DNA from: JAOUJD01 sp964353935
GTDB taxonomy: Bacteria > Pseudomonadota > Gammaproteobacteria > Burkholderiales > Burkholderiaceae_F
Assembly: GCA_964353935.1 (NCBI GenBank)
Contig: CAYGXL010000180.1
Coordinates: 1-5,276, forward strand
DNA: 5,276 nt
Direction: 5' to 3'
Both the position numbers and the translations under genes were made by a program. This document shows, one piece after another, positions 1 through 5,276 of this stretch. The number at the start of each line of letters is the position of its first letter. The stretch's first letter is position 1. The notes under the pieces are model-generated. The model searched no databases, was not told where the DNA came from, and worked only from the letters and a program-made list of their open reading frames with translations.

Positions 1-464
1 AACACGCGCTTGTAGGACAGCGGGCCGCTCGCGCGCGAGTGCGTGCCGTGCACCAGTGCGCCGCGCGGGCGGATCGGCGAGAAGTCGTAGCCGACGCCGC
101 CGCCGCGTCGCATGGTTTCGGCGGCCTGCTGCAGGGCGAGGTAGATCGACGGCACGTTGTCGCGAACGCCGCTGATGGCGTCGCCCACCGGCTGCACGAA
201 GCAGTTGATCAGCGTGGCGGCGATGCCGGTGCCCGCCGCGGAGTTGACACGGCCGCCCGGGATGAAGCCGTCGACCATCGCGTCGTAGAACTTCTTCTCC
301 CAGGCATCGCGCAGTTCGGGCTTCTCAACGTGCGCCAGGCCGCGCGCCACTCGGCGCCGCACCTCGTCGACGGTCTTCTCATCGCCCTTCGCGTACTTCT
401 CCAGCAGGACGTCGATGGAGATGGGCTGTTCGTCGAGGAGGAGCTGGGCCTTGTCTAGTTTCAT
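1..464 (-). CDS. nrdJ: Adenosylcobalamin-dependent (class II) ribonucleoside-diphosphate reductase, N-terminal part
   Basis: This enzyme reduces ribonucleotides to deoxyribonucleotides in the cytoplasm, using coenzyme B12 as radical source and needing no oxygen. Reading the minus strand from the ATG at 464-462 gives 154 codons, starting MKLDKAQLLLDEQPISIDVL; the gene runs off the left edge, so most of the catalytic barrel is outside the window. Diagnostic stretches are FIPGGRVNSAAGTG (about residues 67-80), ATLINCFVQPVGDAI (83-97), ALQQAAETMRRGGGVGYDFS (110-129) and RASGPLSY (144-151). Cys88 in the NCFV motif corresponds by position to the N-terminal member of the redox-active cysteine pair in this family. 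No ATP-cone domain precedes the core. The start is supported by CAGGGA at 472-477, 7 bp upstream of the ATG on the minus strand. It is transcribed divergently from the CysB-like regulator. Family assignment is firm; only the fragment limits certainty. Confidence 0.93.
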   Translation of the reverse strand, partial: MKLDKAQLLLDEQPISIDVLLEKYAKGDEKTVDEVRRRVARGLAHVEKPELRDAWEKKFYDAMVDGFIPGGRVNSAAGTGIAATLINCFVQPVGDAISGVRDNVPSIYLALQQAAETMRRGGGVGYDFSPIRPRGALVHGTHSRASGPLSYKRV

Positions 465-526
465 CGTGTTCCCTGGGAAGTTCCTGCCGCGTGGCGCCGA
501 GTTTCAGACGCCCGCATTTTCGAAGC

Positions 527-542
527 CGAATGATCGAATGAT
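527..542. repeat. Perfect 8-bp tandem duplication (CGAATGAT twice)
   Basis: CGAATGAT occurs twice in a row with no spacer. The duplication abuts and slightly overlaps the minus-strand TATAAT at 541-546, so it would cover the expected transcription start of the reductase gene. This placement suits a regulator-binding site, but two short copies are also compatible with chance or slippage. It does not resemble the NrdR-box consensus as I remember it. Confidence 0.55.
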
Positions 543-546
543 TATA
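541..546 (-). promoter_or_regulatory. Candidate -10 element for the ribonucleotide reductase gene
   Basis: On the minus strand this hexamer reads TATAAT, a perfect sigma70 -10 element. It lies 77 bp upstream of the reductase start codon and would give a leader of roughly 70 nt. No good -35 match sits 16-18 bp upstream (that stretch is GC-rich), so the promoter may depend on an activator, or the match may be chance. A leader this short cannot hold a cobalamin riboswitch. Confidence 0.4.
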
Positions 547-609
547 GGCAGCGGGGGCGCGCGCGACCGGCACAATGGAGGTAAATCGTGCGCGGGGCGA
601 CGCGCGGTG

Positions 610-627
610 ATTTGCGTTAGCGCATAT
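610..627. promoter_or_regulatory. Imperfect dyad, candidate LysR-type operator
   Basis: The stretch ATTTGCG-TTAG-CGCATAT is an inverted repeat with 7-bp arms, one mismatched pair and a 4-bp centre. It contains the T-N11-A geometry typical of LysR-type binding sites (T612 to A624). It lies about 53 bp upstream of the regulator's start codon, where autoregulatory sites of this family are common. A weak AT-rich -10 candidate, TATTAA at 638-643, follows it with no convincing -35. Its role as an operator is inferred from position and symmetry. Confidence 0.33.
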
Positions 628-680
628 GAGCCCGACGTATTAAATTCGCCTCCCTTGCAACCACCGCCCGCGAGTTCGCC

Positions 681-1610
681 ATGAACCTGCAGCAGTTTCG
701 TTTCCTTCGCGAGGCGGCCCGGCACAAGTTCAGCCTGACCGAGGCGGCCCGGGCGCTGCACACCTCGCAGCCCGGCATCTCCAAGGCGATCATCGATCTC
801 GAGGAGGAACTCGGGGTGCCGATCCTGGCGCGCCACGGCAAGCGCGTGAAGGGACTGACGGCGCCCGGCCAGCAGGTCCTGGAGGCGGCCGAGCGGATCA
901 TGCGGGACGTCGACAACCTGAAGAAGCTGGCACGCGACTTCGCGGGCAGCCCGGAGGGCACGCTGCGCGTGGCGACCACGCATACGCAGGCACGCTACGT
1001 GCTGCCCGGAGTGGTGCAGGCGTTTGCCCTGAAGTTTCCGCAGGTGCGGCTGAAGCTGCTGCAGGCCAATCCGCCGCAGATCGCCTCGATGCTGGTCCAC
1101 GGGCAGGCCGACCTCGGCGTTGCCACCGAGTCGCTGGCGGACGTCCCGGGCCTGCTGTCGATTCCGGTCTACGACTGGCAGCACGTTGCCATCGTCAAGC
1201 CCGACCATCCGCTGGCGAAGTTCGCGACGTCGCCCGGCAAGCTGACGCTGAAGGACCTGGGCCGCCACCCGCTGATCACATACGAACACCAGTTCGCCGG
1301 GCGGTCGAAGATCGACCAGGCGTTCGCCGAGGCCAAGATCGAGCCGTCGATCGTGCTGGAGGCGATCGACGCCGACGTCATCAAGACCTATGTCCAGATC
1401 GGCATGGGCGTCGGCATCGTCGCCGGCGTGGCGGCCGACGCCAAGCGCGACGGGCTCGTCGTGCTGCCGTGCGGCCACCTGTTCGGCCGCAACGTGACGC
1501 GGCTCGCGGTGAAGGAAGGCACGTACCTGCGCGGCTTCGTGTACTCGTTCATCGAGATGCTCGTGCCGGGCTGGGACAAGCGCCGGGTCGAGGAAGCGTT
1601 CCGCGGCTAG
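681..1610 (+). CDS. CysB-family LysR-type transcriptional regulator
   Basis: This is a DNA-binding transcription factor of 309 residues, close to the 310-325 typical of CysB/Cbl proteins. An N-terminal winged helix-turn-helix (about 1-60) carries the recognition region SLTEAARALHTSQPGISKAI (18-37). A linker helix (about 60-88) leads to the periplasmic-binding-protein-like effector domain. TTHTQARYVLPG (99-110) and DADVIKTYVQIGMGVGIVAG (230-249) are hallmarks of the CysB branch. From memory of the enterobacterial CysB structure, the anion pocket uses residues equivalent to Thr100, Thr102, Gln103, Thr149 and Thr202. The first four are present at the same numbers; the fifth aligns with Ala206 in FAGRS, a change I believe is common in betaproteobacterial relatives. 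The start has no good ribosome-binding site but aligns with the conserved N-terminus. Enterobacterial CysB activates sulfur assimilation in response to N-acetylserine, yet no sulfur gene is visible here, so Cbl- or SsuR-like or local regulator roles remain open. Confidence 0.9.
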   Translation: MNLQQFRFLREAARHKFSLTEAARALHTSQPGISKAIIDLEEELGVPILARHGKRVKGLTAPGQQVLEAAERIMRDVDNLKKLARDFAGSPEGTLRVATTHTQARYVLPGVVQAFALKFPQVRLKLLQANPPQIASMLVHGQADLGVATESLADVPGLLSIPVYDWQHVAIVKPDHPLAKFATSPGKLTLKDLGRHPLITYEHQFAGRSKIDQAFAEAKIEPSIVLEAIDADVIKTYVQIGMGVGIVAGVAADAKRDGLVVLPCGHLFGRNVTRLAVKEGTYLRGFVYSFIEMLVPGWDKRRVEEAFRG

Positions 1611-1668
1611 ACTCGGTCGTCTATCGCAGCGTTGTTCGAAGCGCCAGGCATCCCCCGAGAGGCCACCC

Positions 1669-2292
1669 ATGAGCACCGTTCCCGGCAGCGTCCCGATCCA
1701 CGGGCTGCATCACTACGCCTACCGTTGCAAGGACGCGGAAGAGACGCGGCACTTCTATGAGGACATCCTGGGGTTGCCGCTGTTCCACATCATCCAGAGC
1801 GACTACGTGCCGTCGACCGGCGAGTACTGCCCGTACACGCACATCTTCTTCCGGATGACGGACGGCTCGTGCATCGCCTTCTTCGACCTCGGCGACGACG
1901 TCGCCTGCCAGCCTTCGCCGAACACCCCGGACTGGGTCAACCACATAGCGTTCCGCGTCGACGGAGTGGCGCAGCTCGAGCAGGTCAAGGCGCGGCTCGC
2001 GGCCAACGGCGTCGACGTGGTCGGCATCACCGATCACCACATCTTCAAGTCGATCTACTTCTTCGACCCGAACGGCATCCGGGTCGAGCTGTCCGCGCAG
2101 CTTGCCTCCGAGATGCAGATGCTGGAGGAGAGCAAGCACGCGCACGGCCGGCTCGCCGAGTGGACGCGCCGCAAGAACGAGTGGCGGCGCGAGCGCGCCG
2201 CCGGCGGCGGCACTTCCATATTGAAACCGCAGCAGAACGATCGTCCGGAAGTGGCCGAGCGCGCCGCGCGCGCTGGCGACGCCCCGCGCTGA
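1669..2292 (+). CDS. VOC-family protein (extradiol dioxygenase/glyoxalase fold)
   Basis: This is a 207-residue vicinal-oxygen-chelate protein, probably a cytoplasmic metal-dependent enzyme. Two beta-alpha-beta-beta-beta modules span about residues 11-143. The first opens with LHHYAYRCKDAEETRHFY (13-30) and the second with WVNHIAFRVDG (89-99), ending at FFDPNGIRVEL (131-141). His15, His92 and Glu140 fall at the usual metal positions and would form the 2-His-1-carboxylate triad of extradiol dioxygenases. The reaction is not determined: ring cleavage, isomerisation and lyase or glutathione-dependent chemistry all occur in the superfamily. After the domain comes an Arg/Glu-rich helical tail (about 146-178) and a low-complexity end, longer than in minimal VOC proteins. 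The start is supported by GAGAGG at 1657-1662, 6 bp before the ATG. It lies 58 bp after the regulator and ends 1 bp before the next start codon. Confidence 0.85.
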   Translation: MSTVPGSVPIHGLHHYAYRCKDAEETRHFYEDILGLPLFHIIQSDYVPSTGEYCPYTHIFFRMTDGSCIAFFDLGDDVACQPSPNTPDWVNHIAFRVDGVAQLEQVKARLAANGVDVVGITDHHIFKSIYFFDPNGIRVELSAQLASEMQMLEESKHAHGRLAEWTRRKNEWRRERAAGGGTSILKPQQNDRPEVAERAARAGDAPR

Positions 2293-2293
2293 G

Positions 2294-3274
2294 ATGCGCG
2301 TCGCGATCGTCGGCGCCGGCTCCATCGGCGCCGTGCTCGGCGGGAAGCTCGCCGCGTCCGGGCACGAGGTCGTGCTCGTCGCGCGCGGCGCCCACCTCGA
2401 CGCGCTGCGCGAGCGGGGCCTCACGCTCGTCGACCACGTCGGTGCCGCGTCCGGCACCTATCGCCTGCCGGCCAGCGACGAGCCGGCCGACTTCGGCGGG
2501 CAGGATCTCGTCATCATCGGACTCAAGGCGCACGCGATCCCGGCGATGCTGCCGCGGATGACGCCGCTCGTCGGCGACGAGACCGTGGTGGTCCCCGCGA
2601 TCAACGGTCTGCCATGGTGGTATTTCCATGGCGTGGGCGGACCGCTCGACGGCCTGACGCTGCGCTCGCTCGACCCCGACGGCACGATGCCGGCGGCGCT
2701 CGACGCGTCGCACATCCTGGGCTGTGTTGTCCACGTCGCGGCCGAAGTGCGCGCGCCGGGCGAGGTCCACCATACGGGCGGCCGGCGGCTGATCCTCGGC
2801 GAACTGGATAACGCGTCGAGCGACCGGTTGCAGGCTGTCTGCGACGCGCTCGACACGGCCGGGTTCGAGACCGTGCGTTCGACGAACATCCGGCTCGACG
2901 TCTGGACCAAGCTGATCGGCAACCTCTCGTTCAATCCGATCGCGGCGCTGACCGGCTACCTGATGAACCAGATCGTCGCCGACGAGCAGGTGCTCGACGT
3001 GATCCGCGCGATGATGGTCGAGGGCATGCAGGTGGCCGAGCGCGTCGGCATCCACGTCGGCATGACGCCCGACCAGCGCATCGACCTGGCGCGGCAGCTC
3101 GGCGCGGCGAAGATCTCGATGCTGCAGGACCTCGAGCAGCGCCGGCGGATGGAACTCGGCGCGATCGTCGCGAGCGTCATCGAACTGGCCGGTCACGTCG
3201 GCGTCGACGTGCCGACCGTGCGGCACGTGCACGCGCTGGCCCACGCGCGCGCCAGGGTGCTGGGCATCGACTGA
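2294..3274 (+). CDS. Ketopantoate reductase (PanE/ApbA) family NAD(P)H-dependent 2-oxoacid reductase
   Basis: This 326-residue cytoplasmic oxidoreductase has an N-terminal Rossmann domain with GAGSIG (7-12) and a C-terminal helical domain. Residues matching the E. coli PanE active site, aligned from memory, are Lys78 (LKAH), Asn104 (PAING), catalytic Lys206 with Asn210 and Asn214 (WTKLIGNLSFNP), Ser275 in SMLQD and Glu287. The position of E. coli Asn241, a pantoate-binding residue, appears to be Ala272. At 326 residues it is longer than E. coli PanE (about 303). The family includes true 2-dehydropantoate reductases for vitamin B5 synthesis and many paralogues acting on other 2-oxoacids. Its place in a VOC/hydroxyacid-dehydrogenase operon, away from panB or panC, favours a paralogue role. 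The ATG follows the VOC stop codon by one base with no clear ribosome-binding site, which suggests translational coupling. Confidence 0.85.
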   Translation: MRVAIVGAGSIGAVLGGKLAASGHEVVLVARGAHLDALRERGLTLVDHVGAASGTYRLPASDEPADFGGQDLVIIGLKAHAIPAMLPRMTPLVGDETVVVPAINGLPWWYFHGVGGPLDGLTLRSLDPDGTMPAALDASHILGCVVHVAAEVRAPGEVHHTGGRRLILGELDNASSDRLQAVCDALDTAGFETVRSTNIRLDVWTKLIGNLSFNPIAALTGYLMNQIVADEQVLDVIRAMMVEGMQVAERVGIHVGMTPDQRIDLARQLGAAKISMLQDLEQRRRMELGAIVASVIELAGHVGVDVPTVRHVHALAHARARVLGID

Positions 3275-3291
3275 ATCGAAGCAGCGGACAC

Positions 3292-3298
3292 GAGGGGA
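3292..3298 (+). promoter_or_regulatory. Ribosome-binding site of the hydroxyacid dehydrogenase gene
   Basis: The purine run GAGGGGA ends 5 bp before the ATG at 3304. It is one of the stronger Shine-Dalgarno matches on the plus strand here and fixes that start within the 29-bp gap after the ketopantoate-reductase-like gene. Confidence 0.7.
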
Positions 3299-3303
3299 AC
3301 GAG

Positions 3304-4191
3304 ATGAGCGGCCAGACGATCGGATTCGTCGGACTGGGCAACATGGGACGCGCGATGGTCGACCACCTGATGGCGGGTGGCCACGCGTTGCGCGTCTACG
3401 CGCGGCGGGCGGAAGCGATGCAGCCCTTCGTCGCGCGCGGCGCGACCGCGTGCGGCTCGCCGGCCGAGGCGGCGCGCGGCGCGGCGGTGGTGTTCACGAA
3501 CGTGACCGCCACCGCCGACGTCGAGCAGGTGCTGTTCGGGCCGGGCGGGGTGGTCGAGGGCGCGGAGCCCGGCACCATCGTGATCGACCACGGAACGATC
3601 TCCGCGGCGGCGACGCGCGGCTTTGCCGCGCGGCTCGAGGAGCAGGGCATCGACATGCTCGACTGCCCGGTTTCCGGCGGCGTGAAGGGCGCGCACGCGG
3701 CGACGCTGTCGATGATGGTCGGCGGCAGGCCCGAGGTGCTCGAGCGGGTGCGGCCGTTGCTGCAGCTGCTCGGCAAGACGATCACGCACTGCGGCGGCCA
3801 CGGCGCCGGCCAGGTCGTGAAGGCGTGCAACCAGATCGTGCAGGTCGTCAACATCCAGGGCATCGCCGAAGCGATGCTGTTCGCGCGCGCCAGCGGCGTC
3901 GAGCCGGCGACGATGCTCGCCGCCATCTCCGCCGGCTTCGCAGGCAGCAAGATGCTCGACCTGATGGGGCCCAAGATGGCGGGTCGCGATTTCGCCGCCG
4001 GCATCGAGGCGCGGCTGCATCACAAGGATTACGGGCTGATCGTCGACATGGCGCGCGAGTCCCATCTCGCGATGCCCGCGGTTGCGCTCGTTGCCCAGCA
4101 GCTCAACGCGCTGATGAGCAACGGCTGGGGCACGCAGGACACGAGCGCGCTGCTCAAGGTGCTGGAAGCGACCAACGGCCGCGGCGACTGA
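3304..4191 (+). CDS. NAD(P)-dependent oxidoreductase, 3-hydroxyisobutyrate dehydrogenase / tartronate semialdehyde reductase family
   Basis: This 295-residue enzyme is the usual length for beta-hydroxyacid dehydrogenases, which interconvert beta-hydroxyacids and semialdehydes such as 3-hydroxyisobutyrate or tartronate semialdehyde. The Rossmann domain starts with IGFVGLGNMG (6-15). The substrate-binding motif DCPVSGG is at 120-126. Catalytic Lys173 lies in GAGQVVKACNQ (167-177), with Asn177 four residues on. LHHKDYGL (238-245) supplies the second conserved lysine, Lys241. After the second beta strand the sequence reads VYARR (31-35), with Arg where NAD-specific members usually have an acidic residue; this hints at NADPH use, an inference. 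The substrate cannot be assigned. Start choice rests on a strong purine-rich site just upstream. It is the last gene of the plus-strand run and converges on the hydrolase gene with 12 bp between stop codons. Confidence 0.9.
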   Translation: MSGQTIGFVGLGNMGRAMVDHLMAGGHALRVYARRAEAMQPFVARGATACGSPAEAARGAAVVFTNVTATADVEQVLFGPGGVVEGAEPGTIVIDHGTISAAATRGFAARLEEQGIDMLDCPVSGGVKGAHAATLSMMVGGRPEVLERVRPLLQLLGKTITHCGGHGAGQVVKACNQIVQVVNIQGIAEAMLFARASGVEPATMLAAISAGFAGSKMLDLMGPKMAGRDFAAGIEARLHHKDYGLIVDMARESHLAMPAVALVAQQLNALMSNGWGTQDTSALLKVLEATNGRGD

Positions 4192-4203
4192 CCGGCCGGC
4201 GCT

Positions 4204-5064
4204 TCAGGTCCCGCGGACGAGCTCGAGCGTCGCCGCGAACAGCGGCGAGCCCGGGTCGGCGAGGACGTCGCACACCGTGAGGTGATTGGCGCCGTCCACC
4301 TCGATGTCGGCGCGCGCGTTGCGCGGCCACGCGGCCCGGATCAGTTGCGTCTGCCGCTTGAATTCGCCGGACTCGAGCGCGCCGACGGCCGTCACCAGCG
4401 GGGCGGCGGTGGCGGCGGGCAAGTGAACCGGCGACAGCCTGCGCGCGGCCGCCACGTCGAGCTTCAGGTCGGTGTTGATGAACGGCAACGGCACCAGCGG
4501 CTCGAGGTCGTACAGGCCACTGATGGCGACCCCGCCCTTGACCAGGTCGGCCGGCAGGGACGGATCGAGGTCCGGCCACAGCGCCGCCATCATCATGGCG
4601 GTCAGGTGCCCGCCGGCGGAGTGTCCGCCGACGACGATCCGCTGCCGGTCGAACCCGAGTTCCTCCGCGCGTCCGTGGAGCCACGCCATCGCCTTCAGTT
4701 GCTGGCGCACCATGGCCTCGACCGCCACGCGCGGCGCCAGCCCGTAGTTCAGGAACGCGACCGCCACCCCGGCGTCGAGGAACGGCGGAGCGATCCAGGA
4801 GAAGTCCGACTTGTCGAGCGACCGCCAGTAGCCGCCGTGGATGAAGACCAGCAGCGGCGACGTGCGATGCACGGTGGGAAAGAAGTCGAGCCGTTCGCCG
4901 TCGTCGTCGCCGTACGGCATGTCGATCAGCCCCGCGCGCCGGCGACGGACCTGCGCCCCCTGCTCGGCCCAGCGGGCAAAGATCTGCGGGTGGTCGGGGA
5001 TTGCGGCGCGCGCGTTGTACTCGCGCTCCATCCGTTCGACGTCTGGGCCAACGGTTGAAGCCAT
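4204..5064 (-). CDS. Alpha/beta hydrolase, kynurenine formamidase (arylformamidase)-like
   Basis: This 286-residue serine hydrolase has the fold and motif order of the hormone-sensitive-lipase/arylformamidase group. MPYGDDDGERLDFF (49-62) precedes the oxyanion-hole motif HGGYW (76-80). The nucleophile elbow GGHSAGGHL (146-154) places the catalytic serine at 149, and NHLT (260-263) the catalytic histidine at 261. The block ESGEFKRQ (231-238) resembles the arylformamidase region carrying the catalytic acid; Glu231 is the best candidate. There is no signal peptide. Arylformamidases cleave N-formylkynurenine in tryptophan breakdown, but no kynureninase or tryptophan dioxygenase gene is nearby, so a general carboxylesterase or amidase role is equally possible. 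AGGAG at 5071-5075 on the minus strand, 6 bp before the ATG, supports the start. It converges on the dehydrogenase gene and diverges from the tRNA gene. Confidence 0.85.
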   Translation of the reverse strand: MASTVGPDVERMEREYNARAAIPDHPQIFARWAEQGAQVRRRRAGLIDMPYGDDDGERLDFFPTVHRTSPLLVFIHGGYWRSLDKSDFSWIAPPFLDAGVAVAFLNYGLAPRVAVEAMVRQQLKAMAWLHGRAEELGFDRQRIVVGGHSAGGHLTAMMMAALWPDLDPSLPADLVKGGVAISGLYDLEPLVPLPFINTDLKLDVAAARRLSPVHLPAATAAPLVTAVGALESGEFKRQTQLIRAAWPRNARADIEVDGANHLTVCDVLADPGSPLFAATLELVRGT

Positions 5065-5109
5065 GTTTCTCTCCTGCCGGCAGTGTAGCCAGCCTCACGG
5101 ACGACCCGT

Positions 5110-5138
5110 TTGAACGACCGCGCGCCGAGCCGTATAAT
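5110..5138 (+). promoter_or_regulatory. Sigma70-type promoter of the tRNA-Ala gene
   Basis: The -35 element TTGAAC (5110-5115) and a perfect -10 TATAAT (5133-5138) are separated by an ideal 17-bp spacer. Transcription should start near 5145, about 32 bp before the mature tRNA. The bases after the -10 (CGCGCTCC) form a GC-rich discriminator, as in stable-RNA promoters under stringent control; that regulation is inferred. Confidence 0.8.
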
Positions 5139-5176
5139 CGCGCTCCTTCGTCGCTGCCCAAGGCGGCGAGCGGATC

Positions 5177-5252
5177 GGGGAAGTAGCTCAGCTGGGAGAG
5201 CGCTGCGTTCGCAATGCAGAGGTCGGGAGTTCGATCCTCCTCTTCTCCACCA
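5177..5252 (+). tRNA. tRNA-Ala, anticodon CGC
   Basis: The 76-nt sequence folds into a full cloverleaf. The acceptor stem pairs GGGGAAG (5177-5183) with CTTCTCC (5242-5248), including the G3-U70 wobble that is the main identity element for alanyl-tRNA synthetase. The D stem pairs GCTC (5186-5189) with GAGC (5198-5201). The anticodon stem pairs CTGCG (5203-5207) with TGCAG (5215-5219) around loop TTCGCAA; the anticodon is CGC at 5210-5212 and reads GCG, a favoured alanine codon in GC-rich genomes. The T arm has stem GGGAG/CTCCT and loop TTCGATC. Discriminator A73 and an encoded CCA end at 5252. It has its own upstream promoter. The remaining 24 bp show no clear second RNA or terminator. Confidence 0.97.
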
Positions 5253-5276
5253 GATTTCACGAAGAACGAAGGCCCT

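Noticed and set aside
39..458. Plus-strand open frame of 139 codons at the left end
   Set aside because: It is antisense to the ribonucleotide reductase fragment, whose minus-strand translation matches family motifs throughout.
465..680. Cobalamin riboswitch upstream of the B12-dependent reductase
   Set aside because: The whole gap is 216 bp and shared by two divergent genes; the likely leader is about 70 nt and I see no B12-box-like core. This was judged by eye, not with a covariance model.
504..1676. Minus-strand open frame of 390 codons opposite the CysB-like gene
   Set aside because: It is a shadow of high third-position GC in the regulator gene, with low-complexity Arg/Gln/Leu composition and no recognisable domain.
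2045..3244. Minus-strand open frame of 399 codons opposite the VOC and PanE-like genes
   Set aside because: It is antisense to two clearly recognisable genes, is rich in Arg, His, Asp and Val as expected for a GC-rich shadow frame, and shows no family motif.
4177..4197. Intrinsic terminator between the convergent genes
   Set aside because: The 5-bp GC arms with an 11-nt loop lack a T-tract on either strand and overlap coding sequence, so I do not annotate it as a terminator.
4154..5260. Long minus-strand open frame (368 codons) spanning the tRNA and hydrolase region, starting MKSGGEEEDRTPDL
   Set aside because: Its N-terminus is the antisense translation of the tRNA-Ala gene, a well-known annotation artefact, and the rest is a shifted frame over the hydrolase gene, which has the recognisable motifs and a proper ribosome-binding site.
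5253..5276. Second RNA gene or terminator after the tRNA
   Set aside because: Only 24 bp remain and they show no stem-loop, T-tract or tRNA start that can be supported.

Overview
The window is GC-rich, densely coding DNA from what looks like a betaproteobacterium, most likely in the order Burkholderiales. The lineage call is an inference. It rests on the very high third-position GC, on a CysB-type regulator resembling the betaproteobacterial branch (MNLQQFRF start, DADVIKTYV core), and on a B12-dependent ribonucleotide reductase of the type common there.

Layout, left to right. At 1-464 on the minus strand lies the N-terminal 154 codons of an adenosylcobalamin-dependent (class II) ribonucleotide reductase, cut by the window edge. 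A 216-bp divergent control region (465-680) separates it from a plus-strand run of four genes: a CysB-family LysR-type regulator (681-1610), a VOC/extradiol-dioxygenase-fold protein (1669-2292), a ketopantoate-reductase-family enzyme (2294-3274) and a 3-hydroxyisobutyrate-dehydrogenase-family enzyme (3304-4191). The gaps between the four are 58, 1 and 29 bp, so the last three almost certainly form an operon and the regulator may be its first gene. Convergent to this run, after only 12 bp, is an alpha/beta hydrolase of the kynurenine-formamidase-like group (4204-5064, minus). The window ends with a tRNA-Ala(CGC) gene (5177-5252) that has its own strong sigma70-type promoter.

How the parts may work together. 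The ribonucleotide reductase and the tRNA are housekeeping genes. The central operon looks metabolic: a probable metal-dependent VOC enzyme plus two NAD(P)H-dependent hydroxyacid/ketoacid oxidoreductases of different families. The likeliest reading is a small catabolic or detoxification module for an organic acid or aromatic-derived compound, controlled by the CysB-like regulator. The substrate cannot be named from the sequence. No sulfur-assimilation gene is visible next to the CysB-like protein.

I found no mobile element, CRISPR array, long repeat or clear riboswitch. I see no strong case for a novel system. The most interesting points are the non-sulfur context of the CysB-family regulator, the tandem oxidoreductases linked to the VOC enzyme, and the short divergent control region with a dyad and a tandem repeat.
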